Assembly: GCA_028455995.1 (NCBI GenBank)
Contig: JABELC010000005.1
Location: 2,232,001-2,296,000 of the forward strand
From: Scleromitrula shiraiana
Taxonomy: Eukaryota > Ascomycota > Leotiomycetes > Helotiales > Sclerotiniaceae
DNA length: 64,000 nt
Direction: 5' to 3'
Part shown: in pieces, positions 26,346 through 36,785 of the stretch
How the letters are laid out: each line of letters starts with the position of its first letter
Numbering within the stretch: position 1 is the stretch's first letter
Notes under the pieces: generated by a model
The model's input: the letters and a program-made list of their open reading frames with translations, nothing else
The model's database searches: none
Told to the model about the DNA's origin: nothing
Position numbers and translations under genes: made by a program

Positions 26346-26367
26346 ATCTCGACTTCGCTGTCGAGAT
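26346..26367 (+). promoter_or_regulatory. Inverted repeat in the presumed 5' leader of the cellobiohydrolase gene
   Basis: Arms atctcgac and gtcgagat are perfectly complementary across a 6-base spacer, ending 41 bases before the ATG. It could form an 8-bp hairpin in the mRNA leader or be a dimeric factor site. Neither is shown. Confidence 0.4.
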
Positions 26368-26408
26368 TTCTACAATCCAAACAAGTTCGCACATTAAACA
26401 CATTCAAG

Positions 26409-28134
26409 ATGATTTCATCCGCACTTTCACTTTCTTTCGTCTTTGCTGCTGCTCGCGCGCAGCAAGCTGGTACACTCACTACCGAGACTCATCCTCCTCT
26501 CACGGTCAGTCAATGTACTTCAAGCGGCTGCACTTCTTCTGCTGCATCGATTGTCGTTGACGCCAACTGGAGATGGGTTCATACAACTACCGGCTACACC
26601 AACTGCTACACAGGCAATACCTGGAACAGTACCATCTGTCCAGATGGAGCGACTTGTGCTGCCAACTGCGCTTTGGACGGTGCTGATTATTCGAAAACTT
26701 ATGGCATTACAACCTCTGGTAACTCCCTCAAGCTTAACTTTGTTACTAAGAGCTCCGGGACCAATGTTGGCTCTCGTACATACTTGATGGCTCCTGGTTC
26801 TACGACAAGCTACCAGATGCTCAAACTTTTGGGTCAAGAGTTTACATTCGATGTGGATGTTTCTAATCTTCCATGTGGTCTCAACGGTGCCTTGTATTTT
26901 GCTGCGATGGATGAGGATGGAGGATTGAGTCGTTTCCCAACAAACAAGGTAATAGTTCTCTAGTTTGCTTCAGAGACAAACACTAACGCTGGTTTTCTTA
27001 GGCTGGTGCCAAATACGGAACAGGTTATTGTGATGCCCAATGTCCACAAGACATCAAATTCATCAATGGCGTAGCCAACTCTGTGGGATGGACCCCATCT
27101 ACAAATGATGGTAAGCCAATATATTTCTCATAATTTTTCAAAGCAGTCAGCAGTACTAATATTCCATCCTAGTAAACGCTGGAACAGGACAATACGGATC
27201 CTGCTGTACCGAAATGGACATCTGGGAAGCCAACAAGATCTCCGCAGCCTACACCCCCCACCCCTGTTCTGTAACATCTCAAACACGCTGTTCCGGCACT
27301 GACTGCGGAATTGGAGCACGATACTCCTCTCTCTGCGATGCCGACGGTTGCGACTTTAACTCTTACCGAATGGGAAACACCAACTTCTTTGGTGCCGGTT
27401 CCACAGTCGATACTACTAAACCATTCACCGTTGTCACTCAATTCATTACCAAGGACGGAACCACCACTGGTACTTTGAGCGAAATTAGACGATTTTATGT
27501 TCAGAACGGAAAGGTTATTCCAAACTCTCAATCTACTATTTCAGGAGTAACCGGAAACTCCATCAGTGATTCGTTTTGTTCGGCTCAAAAGACGGCTTTC
27601 GGTGATACTAATGAATTTGCGGCTAAGGGAGGTCTTGCTACCATGGGTGCAGCTCTGGCAAAGGGAATGGTTCTCGTTATGTCCATCTGGGATGACCATG
27701 CAGCACAAGTAAGTTTTTCTCATTCTCACCAAGTATACTTCTTCGATAACATACTAACCAAAACTCCCCAGATGCTCTGGCTCGACTCTGACTACCCTCT
27801 CACCAAACCCGCCACCACCCCTGGTGTAGCCCGTGGCTCTTGCGCCACCACATCCGGAGTTCCCGCCGACGTTGAAGCCAGCGCAGGAAGTTCATCCGTA
27901 ACCTATTCCAACATCAAATGGGGACCCATCAACTCGACCTATTCAGCCGGTACAGGAACAACCCCAAGTCAACCCGGAAGTAGCACTACTACTGCAGGAG
28001 GCGGATCAACATCCGCTCCTGGAACTGGTATTGCGAAGTACGCACAGTGTGGCGGTATTGGATATACTGGATCTACAACTTGTATTTTGAGTACTTGTAC
28101 GGTTGTCAACCCTTACTATTCGCAATGTTTGTAG
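26409..28134 (+). CDS. GH7 cellobiohydrolase (CBH I type) with C-terminal CBM1
   Basis: Exons 26409-26948, 27002-27110, 27173-27708 and 27772-28134 encode 515 residues. A signal peptide (MISSALSLSFVFAAARA) precedes the mature QQAGTLTTETHPPL start typical of GH7. The retaining catalytic motif EMDIWEAN places the nucleophile at E230, D232 beside it and the acid/base at E235. Disulphide-rich spacing and WGPINSTYSA near the end of the catalytic domain fit cellobiohydrolases rather than endoglucanases. A Ser/Thr/Gly/Pro linker (about 452-480) joins a 34-residue CBM1 (YAQCGGIGYTG ... NPYYSQCL) that binds crystalline cellulose. In the CBM1 the segment between the middle cysteines (CILSTC) is a residue shorter than the common form. 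The secreted enzyme should release cellobiose processively from chain ends. Regulation by carbon repression is suggested by upstream GTGGGG sites. Confidence 0.96.
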
Positions 28135-29023
28135 GGAATGCCGGGGTGAAGTTGTTGAAAGGGAGGCTTGGATTGGAACTCGGGGAGGGGATAGGGATAA
28201 GATGTGATAGATCTTGGATGTTCTTGGAAAGAAAGAAAGGTCTGTACATAAATTGGACTAGACATTAACATTTTTCCTTCTCTGTATTTAGTTAGTTACG
28301 GATATACGATCTTTGAGTTTAGAAACGCAGGACACATGAAAGGAAGGAAATACAAGCATTCGTTTAAATCATGTTGAGGTCCTTTTCTTATGCTGTTATA
28401 CTACAACAAATCTTAGATACTGAAGGCTTCTGTCGTGAACAAACTTTCGATGATGGATAGCTCGAGCACCTACCTGTTTGATTCTTACGCTTAGAATGAA
28501 AAAGAGTGGCTGCTTGTGGGAGAAATCCATAATTTCCTCGCGTGCCGGACTCTAGGAGCGATCCAGGCGCAGCACTCTACCAAGCTCAAGAAGTAATTAT
28601 GCCAATTCCATTCTCTGGCTGAGCAAGCAGCATAGTATGTTACCAGACCGATGACTTTATGATAGATAACGAGATCTATCTATTACGAGAAGGCTCAGCT
28701 TGTCCACTCGTTCAGAAATTCGTTTCTTGAAAGCAAACCACTCCAATTACCAGCACATCACGACCTCCTCGGATCTCATCGACGCCCTTCCGACGAATGA
28801 GGAGGTGTCCTTATGTTCCGTGATTGCGTATGATCAGATCGAGGAAGCCGAAGATCTGCACTCTCCTTCGGTCAAGCGACCACCTAAAGCTATAAAATTG
28901 CAATTCTAATTAAACTTCATAAGAAAATGTTTATACTTTTATTCTTAACTAATGTTCAGTCTAAAATATGATGTTAATCAGGTCTGGTACTGATCCCCAT
29001 CATCATCGCATCATGATCATCAT
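28135..29023. other. Intergenic region downstream of the cellobiohydrolase
   Basis: About 0.9 kb of 3' flank with no convincing gene. A 69-codon frame at 28700-28909 has no recognisable features and may be chance. The tract leads into the repeat-rich island that starts at 29024. Confidence 0.45.
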
Positions 29024-29324
29024 CGTTTTAAAACTCCCCTCCCCTCCTCTTCTTGACTGGAAGAGAGATGGGAGTTTTTCAACTTGAAAGATAGAAAGGA
29101 GAGGAGGTAAAAAAAAAGTTGTTAAGGTTAGTAGGATTTTAGGGTTTAGGAGAGGAGGGAAGAGGAAAGAAGGATAATCTTTTTTTTTCCAAAAAAAACT
29201 TGTTAAAACCTTTTTAAATCTTTTTTGAATCCTTTTTGAATCTTTTTGAAATCTTTTTTAAGTCTTTTCTAAGTCTTTTTTGAGTTTCTTCTAACATCTA
29301 GGAGAGGAGGGGAGTTTTAAAACG
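29024..29324. mobile_element. Candidate MITE / non-autonomous TIR element, about 300 bp
   Basis: The ends are a perfect 19-bp terminal inverted repeat: cgttttaaaactcccctcc at the left and its exact complement at the right, followed by further imperfect CT-rich/GA-rich complementarity. The interior is AT-rich, non-coding and contains degenerate repeats of a tctttttgaa-like unit (29195-29290). If the TTAA inside each end is taken as the duplicated target, the element runs TTAA-to-TTAA (piggyBac-like); a TA duplication is equally possible. No transposase is encoded, so it would depend on a partner elsewhere. Confidence 0.6.
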
Positions 29325-29562
29325 CTAATGGTCGTAGTTAGTATATCCTCAATCTACGACCTTTCCACCACTATGCTTCTCGTTCTTTCCTGTGAGAGGT
29401 TGTTCCTCAATAGATTCAATTCTACGACCTAGCAAGTTATGTGTCACACAAAAGCCGAACGCCTCATGCGTGATGCTAGAGTCTCTATATATATACCATT
29501 TTGTGACATTATGAGCATCCTACATTCGGTTATAAGACTTTTCAATTATATTGAATAATTAC

Positions 29563-29727
29563 TGTGACGGAATGATGTAAACAGGAGTCAATACAATTAC
29601 TTAGAATCTAAAAACAAGGAGCGAAGAAGGTTCTAAGAATGAGAATCTCTATATACTGGCTTAGCTCTCTTGCAGAGCTCATGTAAGTCACTAGTGGGGT
29701 GAACGTATATCGATACAAACCATCACA
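29563..29727. mobile_element. Possible solo-LTR-like fragment, 165 bp
   Basis: The segment begins TGTGACGG and ends CCATCACA, giving TG...CA ends with 7 of 8 complementary terminal bases, and its length matches the 160-bp LTR-like copies near 60 and 62 kb, though its sequence is different. A clean 5-bp target duplication is not visible (attac against taaca), so the assignment is weak. Its position in a cluster of repeats supports a mobile origin. Confidence 0.35.
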
Positions 29728-30054
29728 TAACACTTCCTCAGTTAAAGATTATATAAGGCGGCTAGGCTAGACTTTCTTATTTATCTTAGATTTAGTTGTT
29801 AATGATTTTTATACATCTTTATTTTACTATTAATATTAGCCTTAGTCTAGTAATTCTACTACTGCTAAAGGATTAGCGCCTAAGCGCTTGGCAGCTTAAC
29901 AAGGGGTTGAATGTACTGTGCAGAACTGCGATTGAACCTAACCTACTGGATTCGGTAGCCTACACCACCACCTGCATACAGGGCATTTATTTTCGGTATG
30001 GTTACATTGACACATGCAGCCCATGCAACCAACTGTTTGGATCGTATACAATAA

Positions 30055-30283
30055 ATAGATAGAATGGACTCGGGGCAATGTAAGATCACCTAACAGTTGT
30101 GCTTATTTTTGCTTTCTACAGGTAGTCATTACGTTAATAATAGATTGTATAAGATGAGTTCGGAACAATGTAAGATCATATAACAGTTGTGTTTACTTTT
30201 ACTCTTCATAGGTAGTCACTACATCAATAATAGATTGTATAGGATGGGTTCTGTGTTCTTAACAAGCAGTCATCACATCAATA
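30055..30283. repeat. Degenerate tandem repeat of an 85-90-bp unit, about 2.6 copies
   Basis: Units start with atagat at 30055, 30140 and 30230. Each contains a variant of caatgtaagatca, taacagttgtg and ggtagtcattac...aataatag; the third copy has lost its middle third. The array ends 45 bp before the start of the monooxygenase pseudogene, so it lies in what was its promoter or 5' leader. Confidence 0.75.
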
Positions 30284-30328
30284 ATAGAAGAATCTATACA
30301 CCAGCAAATTACCGACTGCTTTACAACT

Positions 30329-31882
30329 ATGTCGGAACAAAACGCAATTCCCGAGCCCTCAAGCTCTAAAACATTCCGCATCGTTATTGTCGGTGCAGGT
30401 ATTGCTGGTATGGCAGCTGCAATTGGCTTGATACAGGCAGGGCATGAGGTTGTGCCACTGGACCGCATGCTGGCATTTTCCTCTGTAGGTAGACTTATTC
30501 TACTCCACTCGCATTCTAATAATCCTCTATTAGGCCAGTTCGGGCATTCACCTTCCTCCCAATAGCTGCAGAGTACTTCAGCAGCTTGGTGTATTGTCGA
30601 AGGTCGAAAACCATGCAATTCCTCCCGAGTATATTACGTTACGTTCATATGCGGATGGTAGCGCTTTAAGAGATATGCCACTAGTTCCAGACATGCTAGG
30701 AAAGTATAAGGCACCATACCTTGCTACACACAGAGCCGCATTCCACCATACATGTAAGAACATTCTATTCTGTGATTACCCAATTTCCAATCTCAAGTCC
30801 ATTTCTGTATTCAACTTGCGATTTCCTATTTCTGAAAATGGCTCGCATCCTTCTTGGTCATCTTGGAATGCTTTCCCTATCAATCAGTGACTGGCTTTCC
30901 GAATTTTCAGGCCTGTTTAATCAAGGTTACTGAAGCCAGAGCACTGGGAGTACAGATTGAATTTGGGTGTACAGTTTTATCCATCGATTTCGAAGCTCCT
31001 TCTGTACAATTAGAGGATGATCGAGTTTTTAACGCTGACCTTGTGCTTGGACCAGATGGAGAACTCTCTTAATGTCGGTCGCTCTTGTTAGGCCGTTCTG
31101 ATCCTCCCAATCATTTCTGCCACCTGCTGTTCTCCTGCGAGATAAGCCAGGATGTACTTAGGAGCCACGATGATCTTCGTGATCTTGTGGACTCTCCTGG
31201 TGTTCCTTACTGGCTTGGCCCTGGGACTCTTTGTCTCGGGAGTGTGGTCCACGAGAGTGGCAGCTTTAATTTGCTTGGAGGTCTAGTGGAGCCAATGACT
31301 ACAAAAGTCGTGACTCATCCGTATATCTGAAATATAGAAGACGTTACGGAGTACTTCAAGAATTGGGACCCTAAATTGAGAAAATTGCTGGATCTAGCGC
31401 CATTTTGCCTCAAATGGGCCTTGTCTACGATTCCAGATGTGCGACATTGGTCTCATCCAGATTGTAAGTTCACATTTGTCAGAGATGCAGCACATTCAAT
31501 GACACCCATACCTGTAAGTGGAAAGTCTTCTCCCCGGTGACCTGCACTCACCTTTCATTCTAGCGGGCAGGGTGCGGCGTTATGTCTGGAAGATGCCGCC
31601 GTGCTCCCACGGCTTCTCAAACATGCAACTCATCGAGAACAAATCCCCGACATTCTCACGATTTACGACGGGATTCGTAAACCCCGGGCTAATTTGTTGA
31701 AGCGCCGAAGCGAGGATATGCGTGAGAAGCATTGCACTCATGATGGTCCTGTGCAAGCGGAACGAGATCGTCAATTGCGTGACATCGAGCCTTATCCGGG
31801 TTACGTGATCCCGTGGCTGGATCCCGATTTTCAACGTTGGCTGTACACGTATGATGCGCATGAGGAGGTAGACGCTGCGTAG
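30329..31882 (+). pseudogene. FAD-dependent monooxygenase (salicylate hydroxylase-like), pseudogene
   Basis: The start is intact: MSEQNAIPEPSSSKTFRIVIVG with the dinucleotide-binding GAGIAGMAAAIGL. After a 49-bp intron (30485-30533) come IHLPPNSCRVLQQLGVL and APYLATHRAAFHHT, matching the family up to the HRA motif. The downstream frame shows LVLGPDGE and later GQGAALCLEDAAVLPRLL, the second FAD-contact region. The frame is broken by in-frame stops at 31070-31072 (TAA, just after the DGE motif) and 31328-31330 (TGA). The GT-AG boundaries I can find near 30754-30910 and 31511-31563 also fail to keep phase. Intact relatives hydroxylate aromatic substrates, often in secondary metabolism. A convergent O-methyltransferase pseudogene lies 447 bp away. 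Gene identity is firm. A sequencing error could explain one lesion but hardly all. Confidence 0.82.
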
Positions 31883-32329
31883 TAGAAGTATCAGCAGGGT
31901 AAATGGCCTGGGACAGGGGGGTACTGGAAGTTAAGTCAAACACAGTAGACGGCGTAGGAATTAGACCACAGCTTCAACGTGCACCTGAACTCGGCTCCTT
32001 TTCTGTAGCTACAATTTCAATCAATTAACCTTGCACGCTCTTCACGATCACTTAATAAACAATATCCAAGAGTGTGTGCCGGCGCACCCTCATTTGTTTG
32101 TGGGAACCATTGTCTAATATGTCTGTAGTAGCTTTTCTACGTGTATGATTAGGCGCATCATAGATAACCGGCCGTCACAAAAATCTTACAATTTTAGGTC
32201 TCACATGCATATCTGTGAATCATAGAAAATTGATGGTCAAGAGATATAAGTGAGAATTGTAGAAGGATTGGATGATGATTCATAAGCTAAGGCAATACAT
32301 TAAGGTATCATGTAATATTTACCTTCCCT
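31883..32329. other. Convergent spacer between two pseudogenes
   Basis: 447 bp between the monooxygenase and O-methyltransferase remnants, presumably old 3' flanks. No gene or repeat is seen. Confidence 0.5.
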
Positions 32330-33694
32330 CTATTTTGGAACAACCATGATGATAGACTCATTTAGTAGCATGATATATGGAACGATCTTGAGAAATTTGA
32401 AGGCAGCGTCATCAATTAGAGCGCGCCACTGCTCCTCGGTACGTTCCTTCGAACCAAGGGCGGACATCATCGTAAGGTCCAATTGAGCTGCCTGCCAATG
32501 AACATTCTCATTGGTTAGTATCATATCATCGATAAGAATGCGTGAGTCTGGGCCAAGAGCCGGGATAAGGTTTTTGAGGATGATACCTGCCTTGTCATCT
32601 GGCCAGTCGTGTAAAATGTTGCGGAGATAATAGAATTTAGCGTCTGTGTTTACAGATGTATTAGAATGAGTTGTTAATTTACTTGCAACTAAAGCATACC
32701 TTTGGTAATTTGTGGCTCAAAAAAGTTGTGCACAATAGTTTCCACGCCATCGATTTTAGGAACGTGTTCTAGGTTTTGGGGAAGGTCCGGGAGTACTAGC
32801 ATTCCCGCGAGTTCTGGGAATGTCTCTTTGACGGCAATGCACTGGTGACCAAAGCCACCACCAATATTAACGAATACGGGCTTGTTTTAAAAGTCCCCTA
32901 GCTCCTGTTTGAATGGAAAGGCCGATAGCCACGTCGCAGCACCAGCATGTGTGACTCCCATGACTTGCTGGAAGTACCCAAAGCGCTGAGGTTGGTTTGG
33001 GAACCAGATGAATCCCGGAAGATCAGTATTGAATGCTGGTTGCAAGGCCGTCTTGCTATTATCAGTTATGTCCTGATACTTTGTCTCTGCAAGGAAATCA
33101 GGCAGCTGCTGTAGAATTGGTCCCATAGTATCGAAGCTAGACAAGGCAAGTCAGGGATGATGATTTCTTAAAGATGGGAGGAGCTCTTACAAGTGATGAA
33201 TTCCACCTTGATAGTTCTTGTCAGCTAGACAAGGAGTAGTTGAGCTTGAGCTGAAGTGGTCCTTGCTAGTTTCCTTGGTTTGTCCAACCGATGTTAGATA
33301 CCGTAGGATACGGCCTTGAGATGTTATGCTTGAAATTTCGAGCGTTTACGGGGAACTAATGTTCTTACCTAAGAGCTCTGGAGCTGCATTTATCTCCAGA
33401 GCTAGCATTTTGACACTGATCGGATCTTTGCTCTCATGAATAGCATCAAAAATACCTAAATCAACACCAATGCGAGCAGCCGCGATTTGGAGGTGCTTCA
33501 AAATAAGTAAAATTGCCTAGGGGCTGCAATGCTAACTGCTTGGATGATACTCACTAATCTTGCGAATCGCTGAAGTGTATCATTGGAGTCTCGATGTTGT
33601 ACTGGAGGTTTTGCAAAGTATCTAGCAACTTTTTGCGGCCAGTCTCGTCCGCGTTTGCGGCCAACTGCTGAATCCGAGCAGTGATGGCATCCAT
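32330..33694 (-). pseudogene. SAM-dependent O-methyltransferase (COMT-like), pseudogene
   Basis: Starts with MDAITARIQQLAANADETG at 33694. Recognisable family segments follow in order: IAAARIGVDLGIFDAIHES, APELLGRILRYLTSVG, the substrate-side GVTHAGAATWLSAFPF, the SAM-binding VFVNIGGGFGHQ, and YYLRNILHDWPDDKA carrying the catalytic His of this class. Introns at about 33495-33553, 33315-33368, 33137-33190 and 32645-32699 have usable splice sites. Two lesions break it: a one-base shift near 33581-33586, where the frame for LQRFARL becomes offset, and an in-frame TAA at 32887-32889 just before the SAM motif. Intact members methylate hydroxylated aromatics, a natural sequel to the neighbouring monooxygenase. 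The end is an intact stop after MVVPK. Confidence 0.82.
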
Positions 33695-35175
33695 ATTTAT
33701 CGTTCTGCTACTGGATTCTGTAGATATAAAATCGACCAATTGGGTATAGCAAAAGTGAAATAAACCAAGTTAATAGTAATATAGTTAGGTAAAATCGGTT
33801 GTTGAGGTTAAGAGCAGAGGAAGGAGAAGTATAGAGTACGTGTAAATCAGCGGCGCATTTATACACCACTCCACAACGATGGACCCCCTCGACAAGCATT
33901 GCCCTAATTGGCCGTCTTGGGAATTTTTTAGGGTACAAAGCTCCTGCACAATCCTTGCTATTCTTACGACGTACCCGTATTATTGCATTTTCGTACCTTC
34001 ATTAGAGGATGCTGGTCGGAAGGTTATAAATATGGAGAATCTAATATTTGGCAACCCAAGATCTGACAGATCAACATTCGTTCTACAGAGGAAACATCTC
34101 GGTTCTTTAGTCTCTCTATGTATGCATATTTTGTGGTTGCAAGACTGTGTATGATATTGAACAGGGACAAAGTTCGCAAAACTAATTTATAAGGTCGAGA
34201 TGAGCATCAAAGATGAGAAAGCGGCCAATCCACCAATCCCAATGTTGAGAGTACCTTTGTTATTACAGCGCTATCAATTCTATAACAAAAACGACATAAT
34301 AGGATTAAACTTCATCTAGAAGTTGAGCCTCCTAAGCCTCACCAATACATACATACATACAGATACATGTTGGGAATCTAGATTAAGCATACCGATGTAT
34401 CTAAACTCAGCTCCGAGCATTTGAAGATTCTCTCGGGTTTTCTTCATACATATGAATATCTAGTCATTGACCAGTGAGATACAACTACCTCTCTTATCGC
34501 TGCCGGATTCTGAGTGCGAGCTTCACCGACAAGATCGCTATGCTGTGCTATGCTATGCTATGCTATATGTTAGTTTATGGCCTGGAAATGCGATATTAGA
34601 CAGGATTATGATGATGATGATGATGATGATGATGACGAGACTTATATACATCTGGAGGTCGGAGAAAAGGAGAAAGATTCGGAAAGATTCGGAAAGCGAA
34701 GAAGGCGAAGAAGAAGATGAATAAAGCAAAACACGCCATACTTACAACCGGCTCCCCAACGCGCCAAGATAAGATGCTATAGGGCAAACTAGTATAAGCA
34801 AGCTGAGAGCATATCTCAGCATATTGCAATAGCCTGAAATTCCAAACATCGGACTATGTATCGAGCCCGATACCGGCAAGCCCCGTCTATAGACGGCAGT
34901 TTCAAGTCAAGGTTTCTTGCAAATGCTATATTCATACGAGCTGAGGATGTTTCGAAGGTCGGCGAGAGGAGGACATGCGTGGAGGGCCTTCTGATCTCCT
35001 TGGAAAGGTGTAACCTTGGTGTCTTGGATTCGGAGGCGTAGCTGATATGCTATTGCTGGGTGGTAATACAGTGGTAGTGTTCGCAATGGAGCGAGCGAAT
35101 TTAGTTTTTTTATCTTTGAGCTTTCTACCACTGTTCCGCAAGTCTTGAATTTTGGAGGTAGCCTGTGAATATTTT
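33695..35175. other. Intergenic region, 1.5 kb
   Basis: It lies between the upstream end of the methyltransferase pseudogene and the 3' end of the Zn2Cys6 regulator. It carries an acat microsatellite near 34346, a tatgc repeat near 34540-34566 and a perfect (ATG)n-type array at about 34607-34635. No gene is supported. Confidence 0.5.
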
Positions 35176-36785
35176 TCATATTCTAATGCTCAAGTTGCTT
35201 TGGATGCCGTCTCCTATATGTGAATCAGCTACCTCGTTGATTCTCTGCTCGTTCCCATTCCTATCATCACCTTGTATTATCCCCCCATCCAGATCCCCAT
35301 CCCCATCCCCATCCACCTCCAGCCCACCCCCCATCATCTCTCTCTCCACCCACTTCATCCTCCTACACCAATCACTCTCCCCCGCTCCATCCACCTCCCT
35401 CAAAACCCCCATTAGCTCCGCAAAGTCCCACTCTACCGTCCCGTCCACCCACCACAAGTTCATCCCCTTCCCCCTCTCCCCCCTCCTCCCATTTAACCTC
35501 TTAACCACCATCAGAAAATACCCCACGATAGTCAAAACCCTCCCATCCCTCTCCTCCATCAACTCTATAAACCTCTCTCCAACCAAATTCGGGAATTTTA
35601 ATATATATATTTGGTTCTTTTCTAAGAGGTTGAGGTATCTGATACTTTTCGTATAGACATCGAAATCCCTATCACCTGAATATAAACCCTCGAGTAAGAA
35701 GTTAAACGTTGTCGATTTATTTGACCCCGAATGTTCATCCCTCTCGCACTCCTCTAAAACCCTCGCAAAACCCTCCACTTCCTCTTCAATCGTCTCCTTA
35801 ACCTCCTTATTCTGTACATACCTCCCCGCAAACGTAATCATCTGCTTCATTTTCGCAAGCGGTCGAAACCAATGCATGGGGACTTTGCCCGCACGACGAT
35901 CATGAGCATGAGTAGATGGGGAGGGGGACAGAAAACGAGAACTGCTCGTTGCGTGGTAGGCTATGAATATACTACCCGCCAGTATCACGTCGCCGTTAAG
36001 CGGATTTATGCCTTCGGTTGATAGCAGATGGCGGTGCGCGTTGATGGCGCGCGTCATGTGGGCGTGGCTTGCTTTTTCGAGATGCGTGAGAAGGGCGGTG
36101 CGTGGGGGTGCGTGGTTTATGGTTGATGTGAATGAAGGTGGGGAGGTGGATGAGGAGCGGTTAGAACTAGATCCGTATAGTTTCCGCAGGGAAAAGGCGG
36201 AACACCCGAGTAAAGCGTCCATGATAGATGGGGTACAACATGCCAGCTGAACAGACCAGGAAGCGAGGATGTTGTAGGTGGGTGTTGTGATATTGAGGTA
36301 GTGGTTGAAGAGGTAGAGTTGGAAGGGAGAGGAATGAGATAAGATAGGGGGATAGGAGAGTGGTAAGGGGATTCGGGGGATAGAGGGACATTCTTTGGTG
36401 GATGTGGCGAGGAGTAAGGGGGGTCGAGGGATAGCCGGGGATTGTTTGGTAGATATAGTGAGAATATGATTTGTAATAGTAGAGGTGGGGAGGGGGAGTT
36501 TCGTTTTCCGGGGATTGAACGAAAGAGATGAAGAGGTGATGGTATTAGGTTGGATGGGGAGTACTATATAGATACACGTGAGATTATTCCTAGAACAATT
36601 CATGCACGTTGGTTTGGATTCATCGCACTTTGATGGTTAGTTTGAATATCCCACTCCTAAGATATCAAAAGATTGACTTTACGTACCTTGTGTCTTCTCG
36701 TTTTGCAATTTTTACATCCATATCTAGATTTATGATGTGGACGTCTCGTGGAAGTAGAAGATGGTTTGGGGCTTGAGTTCTTCAT
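35176..36785 (-). CDS. Zn2Cys6 fungal transcription factor
   Basis: Exons 36785-36687 and 36627-35176 give 516 residues. The short first exon encodes a Ser/basic N-terminus and the first half of the binuclear zinc cluster; the intron falls just before the third cysteine. The six cysteines at 24, 27, 34, 41, 44 and 51 have the C-X2-C-X6-C-X6-C-X2-C-X6-C spacing, with RRHKCDESKP between. The remainder, with a segment SSPFQLYLFNHYLNITTPTYN and LASWSVQLACCTPSIMDALLGCSAFSLRKL, resembles the C-terminal domain of UPC2-like regulators. A DGDGDGDLDGG run lies near the C-terminus. Such proteins are nuclear DNA-binding regulators of sterol uptake or secondary metabolism; the target here is unknown. It is the nearest regulator to the decayed monooxygenase/methyltransferase pair. 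Confidence 0.85.

Larger units (their letters stand above)
23837..26408. other. Intergenic region, 2.6 kb, upstream of the cellobiohydrolase
   Basis: Only short frames without family features occur here. The region is AT-rich with GAAA and ATGT microsatellites near 24770-24795. Its right-hand third presumably holds the long promoter of the cellulase gene, including the GTGGGG sites listed separately. Confidence 0.5.

Noticed and set aside
28540..28590. tRNA-like block on the reverse strand (gagcttggtagagtgctgcgc)
   Set aside because: It resembles a D-arm, but no acceptor stem, proper T-arm or anticodon arm can be drawn; at most a chance or SINE-derived match.
30485..30533. Early stop in the monooxygenase taken as a lesion
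   Set aside because: A standard GT-AG intron of 49 bp removes it and restores PPNSCRVLQQLG, so only the later stops count as damage.
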